From Neopestalotiopsis rosae (lineage: Eukaryota > Ascomycota > Sordariomycetes > Amphisphaeriales > Sporocadaceae), in assembly GCA_023078685.1 (NCBI GenBank), contig JALGAS010000005.1, positions 2,108,001-2,172,000 of the forward strand: a stretch of 64,000 bases of DNA, read 5' to 3'. The position numbers were made by a program, and so were the translations under genes. Under the pieces are notes generated by a model. The model did no database searches, was not told the origin of the DNA, and worked only from the letters and a program-made list of their open reading frames with translations. The stretch's first letter is position 1. Each line of letters starts with the position of its first letter. This document shows, piece by piece, positions 45,452 through 57,257 of the stretch.

Positions 45452-46790
45452 TTACTTTCGAGACTCTTGCCATGACAGCTCCGACCGAACAACAATGCCT
45501 TGTGGGTTTTCACTGCTATCGGCGTCCGAGTCATACTTCATGGCGCTAGAGACATTGACGGATCGGGACCCCGAAAGCTCATTCATGGCGAATTGGTCAT
45601 TCTTGCTCGTGGCCAGCCTCTCAAATGAGCCTTCGCCACCTCCAAGTTCGCTCGCGCGGACTTTTGGTCGCGTGGTGCTCTTGAGGATGGTGGACTGCTG
45701 GGCGTTGGAGAGATAGCCCTCCGAGCACGAGACGCTGGTCGTCTTGAGGGGGTTGTTGTAGCGCAGGCGTCGGTAGACGGGGACGAGCGCCGGGAGGCAA
45801 CCGCTGATGATGGCAACGTATATTTCTACCACTGTCGCGGCAGCCGAGGCCACGAATTGTTCTATTCCAAATGAGCTTGTGGACTCCTAGAGTGTGGATG
45901 GGTTAATTGTTCGTAACTTACTGGTGAAATTGGTTACGCCTTCGCTGTACATGGTCCCGGTGAAGATTGTGCGCAAAAGACTGGCAGTGAATGCCCTGTG
46001 TCCCATGGTTAGCCATGATTTACAACAACCTCTCGTTTCGGTCGTTGATACTTACATTCCACCAAGCAGGAAGACACCGGCAATACCCCACTTCTTGCTC
46101 TTTGACGTATGCAATTTAAGGATCTCTTGAATCGGAAGGAACAAGGTTGCAAAGTCGATAACAACATTGACCCCGGAGTTGGCGAGGAAGAAGAGAATCG
46201 GATCAAGACATTTTGTGTTGGGGTCTGCGCGCAATTCAAAGTCCCAAAAGGCTCTGAGAGGTATGCACTGAACCAGATTCACAATCTGACACGAAACTGC
46301 CCAGCCAATCGTTACACCTCCGAGGACCCAGCAGCCTATCTTGACCCGTTGTGTTGGGAATATCCGGCGGTAGAAAGCAAGGAGTGACAGTTTGACGAGA
46401 GAGGAACTGAAACAATAGAATAATTCGGCTGCAAGCAGTGCCTAGAGTGTATGAAACATTAGATATGCTTTCATATGACACAATGCGCACGTGTATTACC
46501 TTGTAAAGAGCGGCAATGTCCTCGGGCTCCTCAGCGACGATAACTCTAATATCTCGTCCAAGGCCTCCCTGCTGCGTCATGAACCCAACAGTGACGACGA
46601 CGGCATGATGTGCCAGTAGAGATGCCACTGTCAGCCAGTCGTCGAGGCCCCATGGAGTACCGACCAGTTTCCTTGACCAGAATCGAAGGCCCACAATGAT
46701 TGTCGAGAAAAAGCCGAGAACGCAGGAACTTATCAACAACGCTGGACCGTCGTCGGAGTAGTCCATTGGTGAAGTGCTGGTGGTCGACAT
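45452..46790 (-). CDS. Fungal rhodopsin-domain seven-TM protein (Pth11-like)
   Basis: Multi-exon gene. The start chosen (46790) is the Met before STTSTSPMDYSDD; a longer in-frame start exists at 46850. TM1 is ALLISSCVLGFFSTIIVGLR, and LVGTPWGLDDWLTVASLL is the family's characteristic first loop (G-x-DDW). After the first intron come CFSSSLVKLSLLAFYRRIFP (the K-x-S-LLxFYRRIF hallmark of TM3) and CIPLRAFWDF. ANSGVNVVIDFATLFLPI precedes IQEILKLHTSKSKKWGIAGV. The final TM lies in a separate exon (VEIYVAIISGCLPALVPVYR). A Ser-rich cytoplasmic tail follows. This is PF20684, the domain of Pth11-like receptors and many orphan membrane proteins. No CFEM domain is present. The ligand is unknown. Confidence 0.85.
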
Positions 46791-48105
46791 CTTGATGAGG
46801 TCGATATACCTCGGCGAAACAGAAACACGAGTCCCAAGTTGAATAGACAAGGAACCCTTGACGAGTTGAACAAGGATAACTTATTGGACGATGCCTGAAG
46901 ACGAAAGTGGATTACATTTATTATATGTGCCCGTAAATGTGTCAATTTAGACTTGACAGTGTGGCTCGAGTTGCCCCTTTTCGGCGGCCAATTCGAGGGA
47001 CCAATTATGATCAAGATCTGTCATGCTCATTTCAGTATTCAGTGATTATAATCATGGGAACAAGCGCTGTAGCTACCAAATACCATTGAGCCTGGGTTCA
47101 AAAGTCGTATGTTGGTGGTGTCGCCTGGCAAGGCTAGCAGACGCAGCTAAGGTTCCAAGACAGGACAAACGCCTGTCAAGTCCACGTGTCGCTGAACTCT
47201 ATTCACAGACCGTCGACCTGCCTCGAATAGGAGCTCGTCCAGTGCTGACCAACTACCGCCGTCTCGACGTGATCGACGAACTGGTCTCGTAGGGCTAAGG
47301 CTGGGCTGGGCTAGCACCCCTGTGCAGCCTGAGGACGGTCCCTTTCAGCTTGTGCTAGAGCTCTTTGGCGCATCTACCCCACGCGTACAAATCCACCGTC
47401 GGGCGATCTTCCGGTCTTATCACCCAGGGCCGACCCAATGGGTTTGTGATTCCAAAGCGAAAAGTGCCCGACGGCAAAGCGCCATCGTACGGTTCATTTC
47501 CTTAGTAAGGAGCCACAAGCGCTTTCGAATTTGCGGATATCATCTGCCCGCTGATACCGGCACAATGGTTCGCTGATAAAGACAAGGCCATAGACCATTG
47601 CAAAAATATGCTGACTCGTGATTTTCATGACTCGAAATTCTTCCAGCCAATTCTGATTCTGTAGAAGACGGCTGCTGTCGTCAATTTTGAGAAAATAGAA
47701 ACAAACTTATCGCCAGAAGACCACGACCTGATCAAATGGTACTTCGCTGCAAGAAGTTGATCGCAAACCGGAACCTACCCCTAAGCCCCTGAAGGTCCCT
47801 CAGTCGGCCCGTCGATACTTCATGGAGATAAACCGGACCGAGTCTGGAGGGTGCCTCCTCCTGTGCCTGACTCGACGCCCTGTCGCGGTACTCATCTCAC
47901 TGCCGATAGTCCTGTCCCGTCTCCGCTCTAGATCTCACACCAGCGCTAATCGTCGGGCTAATCCGTAGTTCTGGTGTCTAGATGTCCATTGGGGATGGAT
48001 ATTACTTATCCATCAACAATAGCATCCGAGCGGACGAGCCCTGCCAGTGTCGACTACAGCGGGGGATGTCTTGTCCGGAGCTTATGTCGGGAATTACCAA
48101 CTCTC
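46791..48105. other. Intergenic with compositionally odd stretch
   Basis: A 1.3 kb gap. From about 47060 to 47990 the DNA is richer in GC and CpG than its flanks and reads like broken coding sequence, with pieces such as LTNYRRLDVIDELVS and EDHDLIKWYFAARS separated by stops. It could be a fossil retroelement or gene, but I cannot assign it. No terminal repeats were seen. Confidence 0.35.
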
Positions 48106-50287
48106 CTACTTCTCATTTTGTCCAAGCTCTGTCGCACCTTTCGCGATAGCACATTTCCCCAGACGTGTCAGCTCCGAGACCATATCAATGGTATCGTACA
48201 TTTGTTCGAGATCGCCCACGCTGGGTCGAGATCGGAACTTGTCCCGAAATATGTTAATGGTGGTTTCGAGATGCTGTATTCCTATCATTGATTGTGGACT
48301 GCGGGGGTGGCCCAGGATATCGGAGAACAGCGATAGAGCGGCAACAGTCGCATAGAAGTCTGTTTGACTGCGGCCCATGTTAGTACCCAATGTCAGGGGT
48401 CTTATCTTGCTATAGGTCATGGCTTACATGACTTCTTCCCCTTCTAGTGTGGAAGCTTCATTTGCCATAAAGTTGATCGTCGACCGACTTGCCTCTAAGG
48501 AGATATCACAACTAGAGTGTATGGCGCTGTGAAGATCATCTGGTAGGTTTCCGGCTGCTATACTGTCGGCACCACACTTCCGAACCGTAGTGTGGATGAT
48601 TGTCATCATGTAATGATATTCAAATTGCAAAAATATGCGCAAGGTGTTCTCTGGGCTGCTTATCGGCGGGCTTGGTGTAACATCACAAGACGTAATGGAG
48701 AGCTTTGGTCGGCATTCTGTGGGGATAGATGACCTCCAAGACTCAACTTCATTATCCATCTGTCGGATACGAAGTAGGACTGATCCATCAGCCAACTTGG
48801 AAGCTCGGTAAGAAAATAGTTCTCGATAGACTTTCTCTTTCAAGAAGCATAACTCGAGATGATACAAAGAGAAAGGGAGGACTACAGCTTGACTCTTGCG
48901 CTCATCGGGTTCTAGGCTTAGACCTGATGAGTACTCGAGTGGTGCTAGGTCACAGTTGTCCTCGGTGAGAAGAGGTGGATGTCCCGAGCGAAGAGATATA
49001 TCTTTGTCTGAGATATAGCACAACCAGAATAGCCTTCTCAGGAGGCGCTCTCCACGTTGTAATGACGAACACACATCAGATTTAGTTGGCGAGTTCAAGT
49101 GTCCGCCAAGAGCGCACACCATTCGGCAGGCAACGGCATGCAAGACACTAATTTTGTCTGTTTGGTTGGATGAGGAGTAAAATCGTTGCTATGCTCTTGA
49201 TGAGTTTGACGTGGTGGTAAAATCGACGAGACTACACTTACTAGCATGAGCACGGTCTGGAGGGCGATGAGGCTCGTCTGCTCAGTAACGTATCCCATAA
49301 GCTTTTGCGCTTTTGCCGCATATACGACCCGGTCTGCTTGGGGTACGGCTGTTATTATTGAGAGGGCAGCCATGACGAAAACTCTGGCCACATTCTTCTC
49401 CTGTGGAGGCGTTGTGGTCTGCTGTTGTTCATAAACACTTTCCAGGACCATTTCCAACATATCCTGGTCAAGAATAGGGAAGGACAAGTGACAGGGCGAC
49501 CGGAGAAAGGTGGCTGCAATTTCCTGTACAGTTTCTCTCGCGGGAAGTCTCCATAATTCTTCGTTGGGTATGCATAGTGAGGGACATAGGGGGAGAGGTT
49601 TAGAATATCGGTAAAGTGGACCTAAGCTGGCGAAGGAGAGTTTTTGGCTAGTCTTCGATTTGATCCAGTTCTCGCCTTGATCAGAGAACAGAGGTACGCC
49701 CATACAAAACCAGTTCTGTCCCAGGTGGCACGTGAGTGATGCTTTTCGTACTGAGGTGGGTGTTGGCAGATTGTTATTGCCAGGAGATGGACCGCTTTGT
49801 CTTTGCAAAATTATCGACTCGTCTATCTGAGCACCAGAACTGCCTGAGAGTTCAGATCGAGGTAAAGTCTCTGGTGTCAAGATGAGACCAGAGGATGTAT
49901 TCTGGCCACACTGTGCCGAGGCTGAAACTGTAGTGGGATTGTTGGCTACTGCACTCTCGAGTTGCTCAATTCGTTTGAACAACTCTTGGACGTCTTTCAG
50001 CTTGACTCTGGGACATAGGGACACGATGAATTAGTTATTGCCCTGAGTTGAAGCAGTCCACGAATCGCCTCTCACCTGTTCCTCTTCTTGTTCCTCTGTA
50101 TTTCCCGTGTGTAGGTACAAGCTAAGTCATGCTCGCCGCACCAGTCGCAAGGAGACTTTTCATCTGGGACGGAACATTGAATCTGAAGCGGACGAAGCCT
50201 TATCAGCGGGCAGGTCAACAATAGAAACTAGAGGATATGCCACACCTTTCTCCTATAGCATGCATCACAGGCTCGCTTTTTAGCCAT
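48106..50287 (-). CDS. Zn2Cys6 transcription factor
   Basis: Fungal regulator with a binuclear zinc cluster. Exon 1 (50287-50246) and exon 2 (50182-50076) encode KKRACDACYRRK plus IQCSVPDEKSPCDWC and HDLACTY, the C-x2-C-x6-C...C-x2-C-x6-C DNA-binding cluster, followed by a basic linker (RNKKRNR). Exon 3 (50007-49242) starts with a coiled-coil dimerisation helix (VQELFKRIEQLESAV). The middle-homology domain (PF04082) lies in exons 3-4, with RRLFWLCYISDKDISLRSGH as its clearest block. The last exon ends at 48106. The obvious GTAAGT/TTAG intron at 49241-49148 leaves a one-base phase error, so another splice pair is used or there is a frameshift. The target genes are unknown. Confidence 0.82.
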
Positions 50288-50679
50288 GACTTTAGGTGCC
50301 TGTCAGGAGCAATATCAAGTCTTCCCCTGAAGCTGGTCAGTGAAGACTTCGGAAGCTTCTAAAACCCCGCTTACAAAGACTGCAGTCACCGGCGGGTCAC
50401 AGAGTCGTTTTCATTGGCCAGATGCGACTGAGACTAGCTTTTTTTGTGGAGGTTCTCTGGAGTCAAACGTAGTCATCGGAGGCTCATAGGTCGCCGTGTA
50501 TGCATAGAGTCAATGAGATCGGCTGATCAGCGAGCTCAATTATTGCCCTCACCAAGGAAGCATCTGGTATATAAGATCTCAATTTTGAACGAAAATATGA
50601 GTAGTCGTCAATTCGCTTTTTTCTTCATTCTTAAAACCGCAACATCCATCCATCTACTTTGATCGACCGAATCATCACA
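50288..50679. other. Divergent intergenic region
   Basis: About 390 bases shared by the promoters of the Zn2Cys6 factor (minus) and the kelch protein (plus). No coding frame with features. Confidence 0.45.
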
Positions 50680-51765
50680 ATGCTGCAACTTGAAGCACAT
50701 TGGACGCAGATAACAGCCAGCTCGCGTCTGCAACGATCATCACAATGCCTGTCAGTCATTGGTTCTGAAGCGTACATTTTTGGCGGTGAACTGCTTCCAA
50801 GGCAGCCCGTCTCCAATCAATTTGATGTCATTGCTATCGACAACAACAATGGTGAGTAGACATTGCTGCCAGGCGTACAGAGTTGGACACTAATTTCACC
50901 ATGATCAGCACAAGACAATGTCACGACTTTAGCAGAACCTTCCACTCCGGCACCAATTCCACGGGTTGGATCTACTGCAGCAACACTGAACGGAGTTATG
51001 TACCTGTTTTCCGGCAGGGGAGGTCTAGACATGGCACCTATTGAGGAGAAGGGCTCACTATGGCAATACGATCCTCGCAGCTCTCAGTGGGAGCTTGTCG
51101 AGCCTAATGACCCGAGTGCTCCATGTCCGCCGGGCAGAAGCTATCACGCAAGCACAACAGACGGTAATGAGAACATCTTCATCAACGCTGGCTGCCCAGA
51201 ACATGGCAGGCTATCTGATCTCTGGTCGTTCAACATCACTACCAAGACTTGGACCGAACTGGCGGCTGCCCCATCGCCGCCGAGAGGTGGCACCTCCCTT
51301 GCGGCACATGGCGGAAAGCTTTACCGTATGAACGGTTTCAACGGCAAGACGGAGCAAGGAGGCGCCATCGATGTTTATGATATCGCAGCTCGCACTTGGT
51401 CGACCATTTCTTTCCTTCCCAACGGCGTGCAAGGACCGACGCCTCGCAGCGTGAGTGCGTTGCTGGTGGTCCGCATCAGCGGGCGAGAGCATATCCTGAC
51501 CCTCTTTGGTGAAGGTGACCCCAGTGCCTTGGGACACGCAGGCGCTGGAAAGATGTTTGATGACGTGTGGGCATTTGACCTTGACTCTCAGAAATGGCAC
51601 AAAGCGACTCCATTCGGTTCTGAGCTACCGGCTGCTAGAGGCTGGTTCGACGCAGATGTCATGGTACGGGAGACTAATCAACAATCCGTGATTGTTCATG
51701 GTGGCCTTGATGAAGATAACACGAGACTTGGAGATGTCTGGAAGTTGGATCTGCAGTTCAAATAG
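50680..51765 (+). CDS. Kelch-repeat protein
   Basis: Two exons (50680-50851, 50909-51765) join in frame to 342 residues. The chain holds a series of kelch blades: SVIGSEAYIFGGE, LNGVMYLFSGRGG ending in SLWQYDPRSSQWEL, then GNENIFINAGCP with DLWSFNITTKTWTEL. AHGGKLYRMNGFNG with IDVYDIAARTWST, the HILTLFGEGDPSALGHAG blade with DVWAFDLDSQKWHK, and SVIVHGGLDEDNTRLGDVWK complete it. A six-bladed propeller is likely. No catalytic copper-oxidase residues are evident, so a binding/scaffold role or a nitrile-specifier-like role is possible; neither can be decided here. There is no signal peptide. It shares a short divergent promoter region with the Zn2Cys6 factor, so co-regulation is plausible. Confidence 0.87.
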
Positions 51766-53828
51766 AGGAGGGTTGTGCGGGCCAAGTGGCCTGACTGGGC
51801 TATCTGTAAGATCAAAGGATCACTTTAGTCGTCAAGCTTTCCTTATAGAACTTTTCTCTGAGAAAAAGAAGAAGAAGAAAAGAGCACATTGTCTGTGTAC
51901 CATAGTCGAAGCCTCCACAGCCAATCATTAGTGACCAAATATGAGGTTAACCGAACGACAAGGTGACCCGATAGTAGTCCGCAATCATGCCACAACTTTA
52001 CTCGCATGGTGTGGCTCCGAAGCGTATACGAACTGTTCTAGGGAAATGCAGGATTTGTGCGTCCAGGCCCCGACTCATCTGGAATTTCGATGATGAGGCT
52101 CTTATCAATCATCTTAAAGTTCCGAACGACCTGTTAATTCTCAAGAAAGACAAGTCGCTGGGCTGGCTTGTCGCCGCTTTCGTTGTCACTCCCTGGCCGC
52201 CGCCTAGCGCTTTCTCCATGTGCGCTACTTGCCAGTACTAGCACGTACACATTTGGTGCCAGGACCCTACCAATTCCACTATAGTATGCTGCAGGAAGTC
52301 ATGATTACACCGTCTGCAAAAGGTCTTCTACAACTTCTGTCAATCGTTTTGGAAAAGTTTGTAAGGGTTGTAGAAAAGGATAAACGTGATGAGATGGCGG
52401 GAAAGAGATACCAGACTGAGTCGACATGCATTGCCAGTATCAAGTGTCAGAAACGTGCAGTAATTGACTGGATAGCATGATTAGCATATAATAATATTAT
52501 AAATTGGCGCTGGCTTGCGTTGTCCACCTAACGCGCCCCCTGCCAGCATTTGGCGGCCGGCTGTGATTGGGTCATAAACGCTTCAGGGGGTGCCATAACC
52601 GCTAGGAATATATCTATCGGCGTAGCTGGGTGAGGGGGTAATTTCCAAAAGAGGAGGCCTGAAGGCACTGGCATGACTTGGGATTATGCGACTGATAAAG
52701 TTTTGAAATGTACGATACATTATACCGACAAAAGAAAAGATACTCATGACCTGAACAGCTTGCGATGAAGCGCGATGTTTACCTCCTTGGCTGACAACTG
52801 CCAGCCGCCTCAATTAACGGTGTTTCCCCCTTCTTTTCTCCTTCCCCTTGCGCGATTTCAAACATATTTCTCAGATATTCACTCCACAAACAACGTGCTT
52901 CCAATGATGACAAATTACTTTCCCGCATTAAAGTCATTCCGCACTCTGCTCCTGAAATTCTGGTCCGAGTAGTGATCGGCTTCAACTTGATAACACGCTA
53001 ATTTTTGGAAGCGCACTAACTACACCACCATCGAGTCTATGGTTAGCATAAGGTTCGGCGCGCTTCGAGCCGTGATAACGATCTACGCAGCGACCCCAGA
53101 ACATCGTATACTGCCAGAGAGAGGTATGTCATTATGCTCTTCAGATCGGATGGGACTCTTACTGACGAGACGGTAAACCAAAAAACCATTCTACCGCTAG
53201 TTGTCCAAATCAACGTGGTTAGTAAGAGATCTCAGCCTAGCGGCAGGAACCCATGTTGAACTATAGTCGATTTCAGTGCGCCAAGGGTCGATCTTATATA
53301 CTAGTGCTTTAAGCTTACAGTCTATCGATCTACTTTTTGAGCCGCGGTGGATTCAAGAGATCGCGCCTAGTGACTTGGTTCACTGAATGAGATCAAATGC
53401 AGCCATAGATCTCCGCGATGACTGGTACGATGAGCAAATACGATCGTCAGATCTCATGTTCAGCTCGATGCACTATAGTCCATCGGAGTGGAAAACTATC
53501 ATGGTGGAGTCATTACTATGGAAAGTCAGACGAAGCAGGTAGTGATCAACTGCAATTCACCTCTTCGCCAGGGTTGAACATCGCCGACCTGACCAGCGTT
53601 CGTTCATCCTCGACGATCACTCGCCCAACACAACAATTATTGTAGTGGAGCAGCTTCAAGGGAAAGGAGAGCATGAACTTGTTAATCTGAGGCAGAACAT
53701 TTCTATAAAAGATCCGAAATGGTCTTGTGGTCTTATGATCTTGTTCGAACCAACATCGCAATCCTCAACCTCCAATATCTGAAGTCATTCAATTCATCTA
53801 TCGATTCATTTCAATTCACCCAATCAAA
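51766..53828. other. 2 kb gene-poor region
   Basis: No recognisable gene. An A/G-rich run lies at 51858-51882. Open frames at 51987-52241 and 52220-52480 (plus) are short and featureless. The right end carries the HsbA promoter with a TATA box at 53704. Confidence 0.4.
53704..53710 (+). promoter_or_regulatory. TATA box of HsbA gene
   Basis: TATAAAA lies 125 bases upstream of the ATG at 53829, with a CAATTCA-rich leader between. Confidence 0.6.
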
Positions 53829-54568
53829 ATGAAGCCTTCAATGATCAGATCCGCCGTTGCTGCCTTGGCATTTTGCAGCAACACTGTTCTGGGTGCCCTT
53901 ACCACAGAACAGATTGTCGCCAACCTCAACACCTTGACAACAAAATCTCAGGATCTACAGGAGCCGGCCGAGTCCATTACGGCTGTGAACGGCCCTCTCA
54001 TCGTCGTTGGGCAAGGTCCCTTCCCTGTAAGTGATCCCATCAGCTTCTTGCAGGTGACAAACAAGACGTCGGGATTGCTGACGTATGATCACACACTGCA
54101 GGAAATCATCCGGGGATTCGTGGACATTGTGAACACTGGCAGCAACGACGCCCAGGAGTTGCAAGGAACTGAGGCCATCACAAATGCTGATGATGCAGAC
54201 TCCGTGTACACCGCATTCCGCGACTTCGCCCTAGTCCATGAGAAACTTTTGAACACCCTCACCGGCAAAGCTGCTCTGTTTTCAGATGTCCCGTTTATCG
54301 GTCAACCGATTGCCGCGGTCTTGCGACAGGATGAGTCTGTTATTGATGTGAGCAATCTCTATAGCACTACCCGAACGCTTCAGAGGCTATACCCCCCTCG
54401 GTAGTCCGCCTGTCAACCTTGTACTAATTTTGCTTTCAGACTATTGCATTTAGCTTGATCGACTTGGTGAATTCCCGCGCTACAGATATTCAGGGCCAGA
54501 ATCAGGGATTGTCCAGTAGCCTCGACACCTGCATGAAGGCGTACGATGGTTCATCGTTGATTAATTGA
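53829..54568 (+). CDS. hsbA: HsbA family hydrophobic surface-binding protein
   Basis: Secreted protein of the HsbA / cell-wall galactomannoprotein family (PF12296). The best model has three exons (53829-54026, 54102-54347, 54440-54568), about 190 residues. The signal peptide is in MIRSAVAALAFCSNTVLGA. The conserved elements are NGPLIVVGQGPFP joined to EIIRGFVDIV, then FRDFALVHEKLLNTLTGKAA, DVPFIGQPIAAVLRQDESVI, and after the last intron TIAFSLIDLVNSRATDIQ. The first intron (54027-54101, 75 bases) is open in frame and easily missed. Removing it restores the family's continuous PFPxIIxGFxDIV. In Aspergillus oryzae HsbA binds hydrophobic surfaces and recruits a cutinase. Two cysteines only (one in the signal, one near the C-terminus). 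Confidence 0.82.
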
Positions 54569-54827
54569 GGTGCTTCGCTTTGAGGTGGCCACACTGCCTC
54601 CCCCACTTAACATGAGAATGATTCGGCGAGTTTAGGACTGAGCAAACATAATGATGACTGATCACATTGAGGGTGGTCAGTCTGAGGACTACGAGGGCTA
54701 GTTCTCTAACAAGCTTAAATATAATTGATGACAGATTAAATGTTTGCATTTCAATTCGTTGACTATTTGATAACAAGTCGAATCAATTTAAATTGTGCCA
54801 ATTCGAAGACCTTGGGCTCTGCCATAA

Positions 54828-57257
54828 TCAGCCTTCATTTCTTTGCAAATGTCTCTCAAAGAAAGCATCTTGCTTCTTGATCACGTATGGCATATCTGCC
54901 AATTGGTGACCGCCTCCCGGTATATATACCAAGTCGACATCCTTGCCTGCGTCGATGAGTGCGCGGACCAGGCGCAAAGTCGACGATGGACTGACACTCG
55001 TATCCAATTCACCAGTAGCCAGCATCAGGGCCCCACCTAATTTCGCTGCATGAGTGATGTTGGATGACTCCTCGTAACTTTCATCGACTGGGTAGCCCAT
55101 CCATAGCTCATTATACCAGAGCGTGTCTATGCGATGATCTTGAGGCCCGGACAATCCCGAAGCAGCCTTGTAAAAGTCGTGATGGTGTATGACGGCAGCG
55201 GCGGCATTGTGGCCCCCAGTTGAGCTTCCATAACATCCGACACGGGATAGATCCATCCACGGGCGCGTTTGGCCCGCGGCACGAATCCACGCTATGCGGT
55301 CTGGGAAACCAGCATCTTTCAGGTTCTTATAGCATACATCATGAAAAGCCTTTGACCGCCAATTTGTGCCCATTCCCTCGAGACACACGATAATGTAGCC
55401 CTTGTCGGCTTGGCGACACAGCTTGGGGTTCTGCTGAAATTTCTTGGGTGTATAGAAACCCTGTGGCCCGGCGTATATACGCTCCAAGACGGGATATCTT
55501 TGCGTCTCGTTGAAGTTCTTAGGACGAATGATGATTCCATAAATTTCGGTCGTATCATCACGACCTAGTGCCATGAACCTTTCTGGTGGACTCCAGCCTG
55601 CTTGGAGTAGAGATTGAACGTTACCGTTCTCCAGAGGCACGATTTCCTCCCCTGTATCAGCTGCGAGCAGGACTGTTCGAGGTGGTCGATCGACTCGAGA
55701 CCAGGTGTCGATAATAAATCGTTCATCAGGGCTCCACTGCCAAGAATGCGTACCATCACCTTCAGTGACAATTCGGAGATTCGTGCCGTCAAAGTCAATG
55801 CAAGCCAGATGAGAATAGTAAGGGTCTTGGCCCGGCACCAATCCTAATCCCTCGAACCAGATTTGACGCTTGGCTTCATCAACGCGTTTGACAGATCGGA
55901 CCACCCAGGCGCCTCGTGTGACTTGGTGCTTCAAATTGCTCTTGAGATCGTATAGGTATAGGTGGTTCCAACCATCCCGCTCGCTTGCCCATAGCAGCTC
56001 ATTCGAGCTTTCCATGATCTTATGATACATCTTGTAAACATAGTCAATAAAAGTCTTGCTTTGCTCTTCTACCAAGACCGTCACTGTTCCAGACAGATCG
56101 ATCTCCAGTAGTCGCAAACACTGATGACCACGTTCATTGTATATGAACCTGTACTTCTGGCCATCGTCAGACCATCCAAGATCAGTCAGGTCGTAAGGGT
56201 TTCTGAATAGTGTATCCTGGGTGGGAACTTCCTGGCGCGTCGTCAAATCGAACAGTCGGGGTCTCTGAATTTCGACATCATCTCCCGCACTCGGACAAGT
56301 CCTTTCACCAGCTTTGGGCCACAACTGATCCGAGGGCGCCAATTCGAGTGTAGGAATCATATGCTTGAGCGCAGTTCGACACTGCCACGCCACAATATGG
56401 CTTCTGTCTGGAGACAAGTGCAGGTCCTTGAGTTCATTTTCTTCTGATCCGTTATCAGAAAGATGGTACATGGGTCCATCGGCCCATCTGACACAAACGT
56501 TGAAGTCTTGTACAAAGCACTCGACAGCTGCACTGGAAGATGTCTCATCCTCTGGATCTGCCACTGAGTCCCACTTGATCACGAGGCCTTCAGGTGTATC
56601 CAAGATAGTCAGTGAGTCAGATTTCTTGGTCACTGTGCATGCAATCCTCTTTCCGGTAGCTGCACACGAGAGTCGCCAAAGATGACCGATACGAGTGCCC
56701 TGAGTCCGGTTCTGGCCTGCTTGCAGCGATCCGTAGTACTGAGGAAGCCCGTCGTTGTTGATCCAAGAATAGCTAAGGGCGTGAGGGGTGAGATTTCTCA
56801 ATGTAATGGCGGCTTTCTGACGCGATTCAGGCGAAGGAACTTCGTCACAGCCATGATCAAACGGGCCCTCGTCGAATTCTTCGTCAGGAATTACCTCCAG
56901 AAGACCATCCGTTGTGTACTGCCATGTCCGGCCATCGAACTGGAAACGCACCCACGATCCGTTGGGCGCTATGTTGATCCACCAAAACGGAAGGCAGTAG
57001 GAATCAACTTTCTTTTGTGCATGACTACTGAGCAGGTCCGCGAGACTAGCATGATCGAAAGCATCATGACGGACACCCCCAAGACAATCCACGAGAACGA
57101 ACTGGAACTTTTGGGAATCAAGCTCCTTTTTGTACCAGAAAATATTGTTGCCAGGCAGCCAGTTGGGATACACATTTGTCTGACGGACGCATATTGTTTC
57201 CAGACTCTCGGTTTTTGAGTTCATTTTGCATTGCTGAGCACAATCGAAGAAGGACAT
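54828..57257 (-). CDS. Dipeptidyl-peptidase IV-like S9 serine peptidase
   Basis: Single-exon gene for 809 residues. The N-terminal two thirds form the DPP IV-type beta-propeller (PF00930). Recognisable elements are FIYNERGHQCLRLLEIDL, LLWASERDGWNHLYLYDL, GDGTHSWQWSPDERFIIDTW and RPPRTVLLAADTGEE. The C-terminal alpha/beta-hydrolase domain (PF00326) has the nucleophile in VGCYGSSTGGHNAAA (GxSxGG), the acid in MLATGELDTSVSPS and the histidine in IPGGGHQLADMPY, so the catalytic triad is complete. No signal peptide or membrane anchor is seen, so this is probably an intracellular peptidase that removes short N-terminal peptides. The start at 57257 is an ATG followed by a Cys-containing, poorly conserved stretch; a later start remains possible. 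Nearest neighbour HsbA is convergent, 259 bases away. Confidence 0.87.
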   Translation of the reverse strand: MSFFDCAQQCKMNSKTESLETICVRQTNVYPNWLPGNNIFWYKKELDSQKFQFVLVDCLGGVRHDAFDHASLADLLSSHAQKKVDSYCLPFWWINIAPNGSWVRFQFDGRTWQYTTDGLLEVIPDEEFDEGPFDHGCDEVPSPESRQKAAITLRNLTPHALSYSWINNDGLPQYYGSLQAGQNRTQGTRIGHLWRLSCAATGKRIACTVTKKSDSLTILDTPEGLVIKWDSVADPEDETSSSAAVECFVQDFNVCVRWADGPMYHLSDNGSEENELKDLHLSPDRSHIVAWQCRTALKHMIPTLELAPSDQLWPKAGERTCPSAGDDVEIQRPRLFDLTTRQEVPTQDTLFRNPYDLTDLGWSDDGQKYRFIYNERGHQCLRLLEIDLSGTVTVLVEEQSKTFIDYVYKMYHKIMESSNELLWASERDGWNHLYLYDLKSNLKHQVTRGAWVVRSVKRVDEAKRQIWFEGLGLVPGQDPYYSHLACIDFDGTNLRIVTEGDGTHSWQWSPDERFIIDTWSRVDRPPRTVLLAADTGEEIVPLENGNVQSLLQAGWSPPERFMALGRDDTTEIYGIIIRPKNFNETQRYPVLERIYAGPQGFYTPKKFQQNPKLCRQADKGYIIVCLEGMGTNWRSKAFHDVCYKNLKDAGFPDRIAWIRAAGQTRPWMDLSRVGCYGSSTGGHNAAAAVIHHHDFYKAASGLSGPQDHRIDTLWYNELWMGYPVDESYEESSNITHAAKLGGALMLATGELDTSVSPSSTLRLVRALIDAGKDVDLVYIPGGGHQLADMPYVIKKQDAFFERHLQRNEG

